This document shows, piece after piece, positions 5,604 through 5,839 of a stretch of 5,839 nucleotides of DNA (position 1 is the stretch's first letter; every line of letters starts with the position of its first letter). This stretch comes from Rhodospirillales bacterium (lineage in GTDB: Bacteria; Pseudomonadota; Alphaproteobacteria; Rhodospirillales; JABHCV01), in assembly GCA_016776705.1 (NCBI GenBank), contig JADHSW010000178.1, positions 1 to 5,839 of the forward strand, given 5' to 3'. The translations under genes were made by a program, and so were the position numbers. Below the pieces are notes generated by a model. It was not told where the DNA came from, searched no databases, and was given only the letters and a program-made list of their open reading frames with translations.

Positions 5604-5624
5604 ATGAAAAGTTATTTACAGTGA
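5604..5624 (+). other. Six-codon open frame behind a strong ribosome binding site
   Basis: GGAGGAG (5592-5598) precedes an ATG at 5604 by five bases, and the frame reads MKSYLQ then TGA. It lies in the AT-rich gap between the phosphopantetheinyl transferase start and the transposable element, pointing right. It may be a leader peptide, the remnant start of a gene displaced by the insertion element, or chance. There is no attenuator-like codon run. Confidence 0.25.
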
Positions 5625-5665
5625 ATATAAAAGAGTTTTCATCGGTTTTATCGAGTAACGGAATT

Positions 5666-5707
5666 AAAAAAATTTTGGGTTTGCCCTTCAGATAAAAAAT
5701 TTTGGGG
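5666..5707. repeat. Direct repeat AAAAAATTTTGGG next to the element end
   Basis: AAAAAATTTTGGG occurs at 5667-5679 and again at 5694-5706, offset by 27 bases. The second copy abuts the proposed left end of the insertion element. It may belong to the target site or be coincidental in AT-rich DNA. Confidence 0.55.
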
Positions 5708-5720
5708 CTGAAGTAGCTAA

Positions 5721-5736
5721 GAACCGGGAGAGGTTC
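5721..5736 (+). promoter_or_regulatory. Hairpin presenting the transposase ribosome binding site
   Basis: GAACC (5721-5725) pairs with GGTTC (5732-5736), leaving GGGAGA in the loop. GGGAGAGG is the Shine-Dalgarno sequence for the ATG at 5741. The small stem could limit translation of the transposase, a common theme in insertion sequences; here it is inferred from sequence alone. Confidence 0.4.
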
Positions 5737-5740
5737 TATC

Positions 5741-5839
5741 ATGGCTACGATGTACATCCGCAAAAGTAGGCTTACAGCCCGTCAGCAAGGCAAGTTGATT
5801 GAGCACTTTGTGGCCGGCAGCACGGCCCGCGCTGCCGCT
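5741..5839 (+). CDS. IS1595-family transposase, N-terminal 33 codons
   Basis: The frame opens with ATG after GGGAGAGG and stays open to the window edge. It reads MATMYIRKSRLTARQQGKL and then IEHFVAGSTARAAA. RKS+L...Q..KL...F.AG.TAR.AA is the typical N-terminus of small IS1595-group transposases (IS1016/ISPna2-like), the start of their N-terminal helix-turn-helix region. The catalytic DDE-type ISXO2-like domain lies beyond the window, so it cannot be said whether the gene is intact. A second in-frame ATG at 5750 (MYIRKSRL...) could be the true start, since family members often begin just before RKS. The ribosome binding site spacing favours 5741. Confidence 0.82.
   Translation, partial: MATMYIRKSRLTARQQGKLIEHFVAGSTARAAA

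Larger units (their letters stand above)
5704..5839 (+). mobile_element. Left end of an IS1595-family insertion sequence, cut by window edge
   Basis: The element is called from the transposase N-terminus it carries. The left terminus is proposed at GGGGCTGAAGTAGCTAAG (5704-5721). It resembles terminal repeats I recall for IS1016/ISPna2-like members of this family, and it lies 37 bases before the transposase start, a usual distance. The right end and the 8-base target duplication lie outside the window, so the exact boundary is unproven. The AT-rich flank before it suits the family's insertion preference. Confidence 0.55.

Noticed and set aside
5494..5763. 89-codon minus-strand frame spanning the transferase start and the element end
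   Set aside because: Crosses the boundary of the insertion element and overlaps the recognised transferase in another frame; its AT-rich part reflects the intergenic DNA.

Overview
The window looks like an alphaproteobacterial chromosome of moderate GC content. The best evidence is the tight pair at the left edge, a DUF952 protein followed by the start of a quinone-type dihydroorotate dehydrogenase. The other products (DadA-like dehydrogenase, TauE/SafE exporter, BON-domain secretory protein, Sfp-type phosphopantetheinyl transferase, IS1595-type transposase) fit that group. The order or genus cannot be fixed from this sequence.

Layout, left to right. (1) On the minus strand, positions 1-484 hold a DUF952 gene whose stop overlaps the TTG start of a pyrD gene that runs off the left edge. 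(2) A 311-base AT-rich gap (485-795) separates it from a plus-strand 72-codon gene of unknown function (796-1014). Two potential RNA hairpins follow that gene. (3) A minus-strand FAD-dependent D-amino-acid dehydrogenase-like gene (1135-2391) is divergent from a plus-strand TauE/SafE-type transporter gene (2553-3296). They share a control region of about 160 bases. (4) A plus-strand gene for an exported two-BON-domain protein (3380-4009) ends in a clear intrinsic terminator. Its signal peptide contains a perfect 21-base tandem duplication. (5) After a G-rich spacer with dyads come two minus-strand genes: a small secreted six-cysteine protein (4233-4763) and, upstream of it, a phosphopantetheinyl transferase (4821-5552). 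(6) The right edge holds the left end and first 33 codons of an IS1595-family transposase.

The genes do not form one pathway. The supportable links are the pyrD/DUF952 pair (pyrimidine synthesis plus a small conserved partner) and possibly the divergent dehydrogenase/exporter pair. The phosphopantetheinyl transferase has no carrier protein or synthase next to it here. I see no CRISPR array, tRNA, rRNA, defence system or obvious new multi-gene system. The most notable items are the duplicated signal-peptide segment, the structured 3' region after the 72-codon gene, the unknown small and secreted proteins, and the hairpin over the transposase ribosome binding site.
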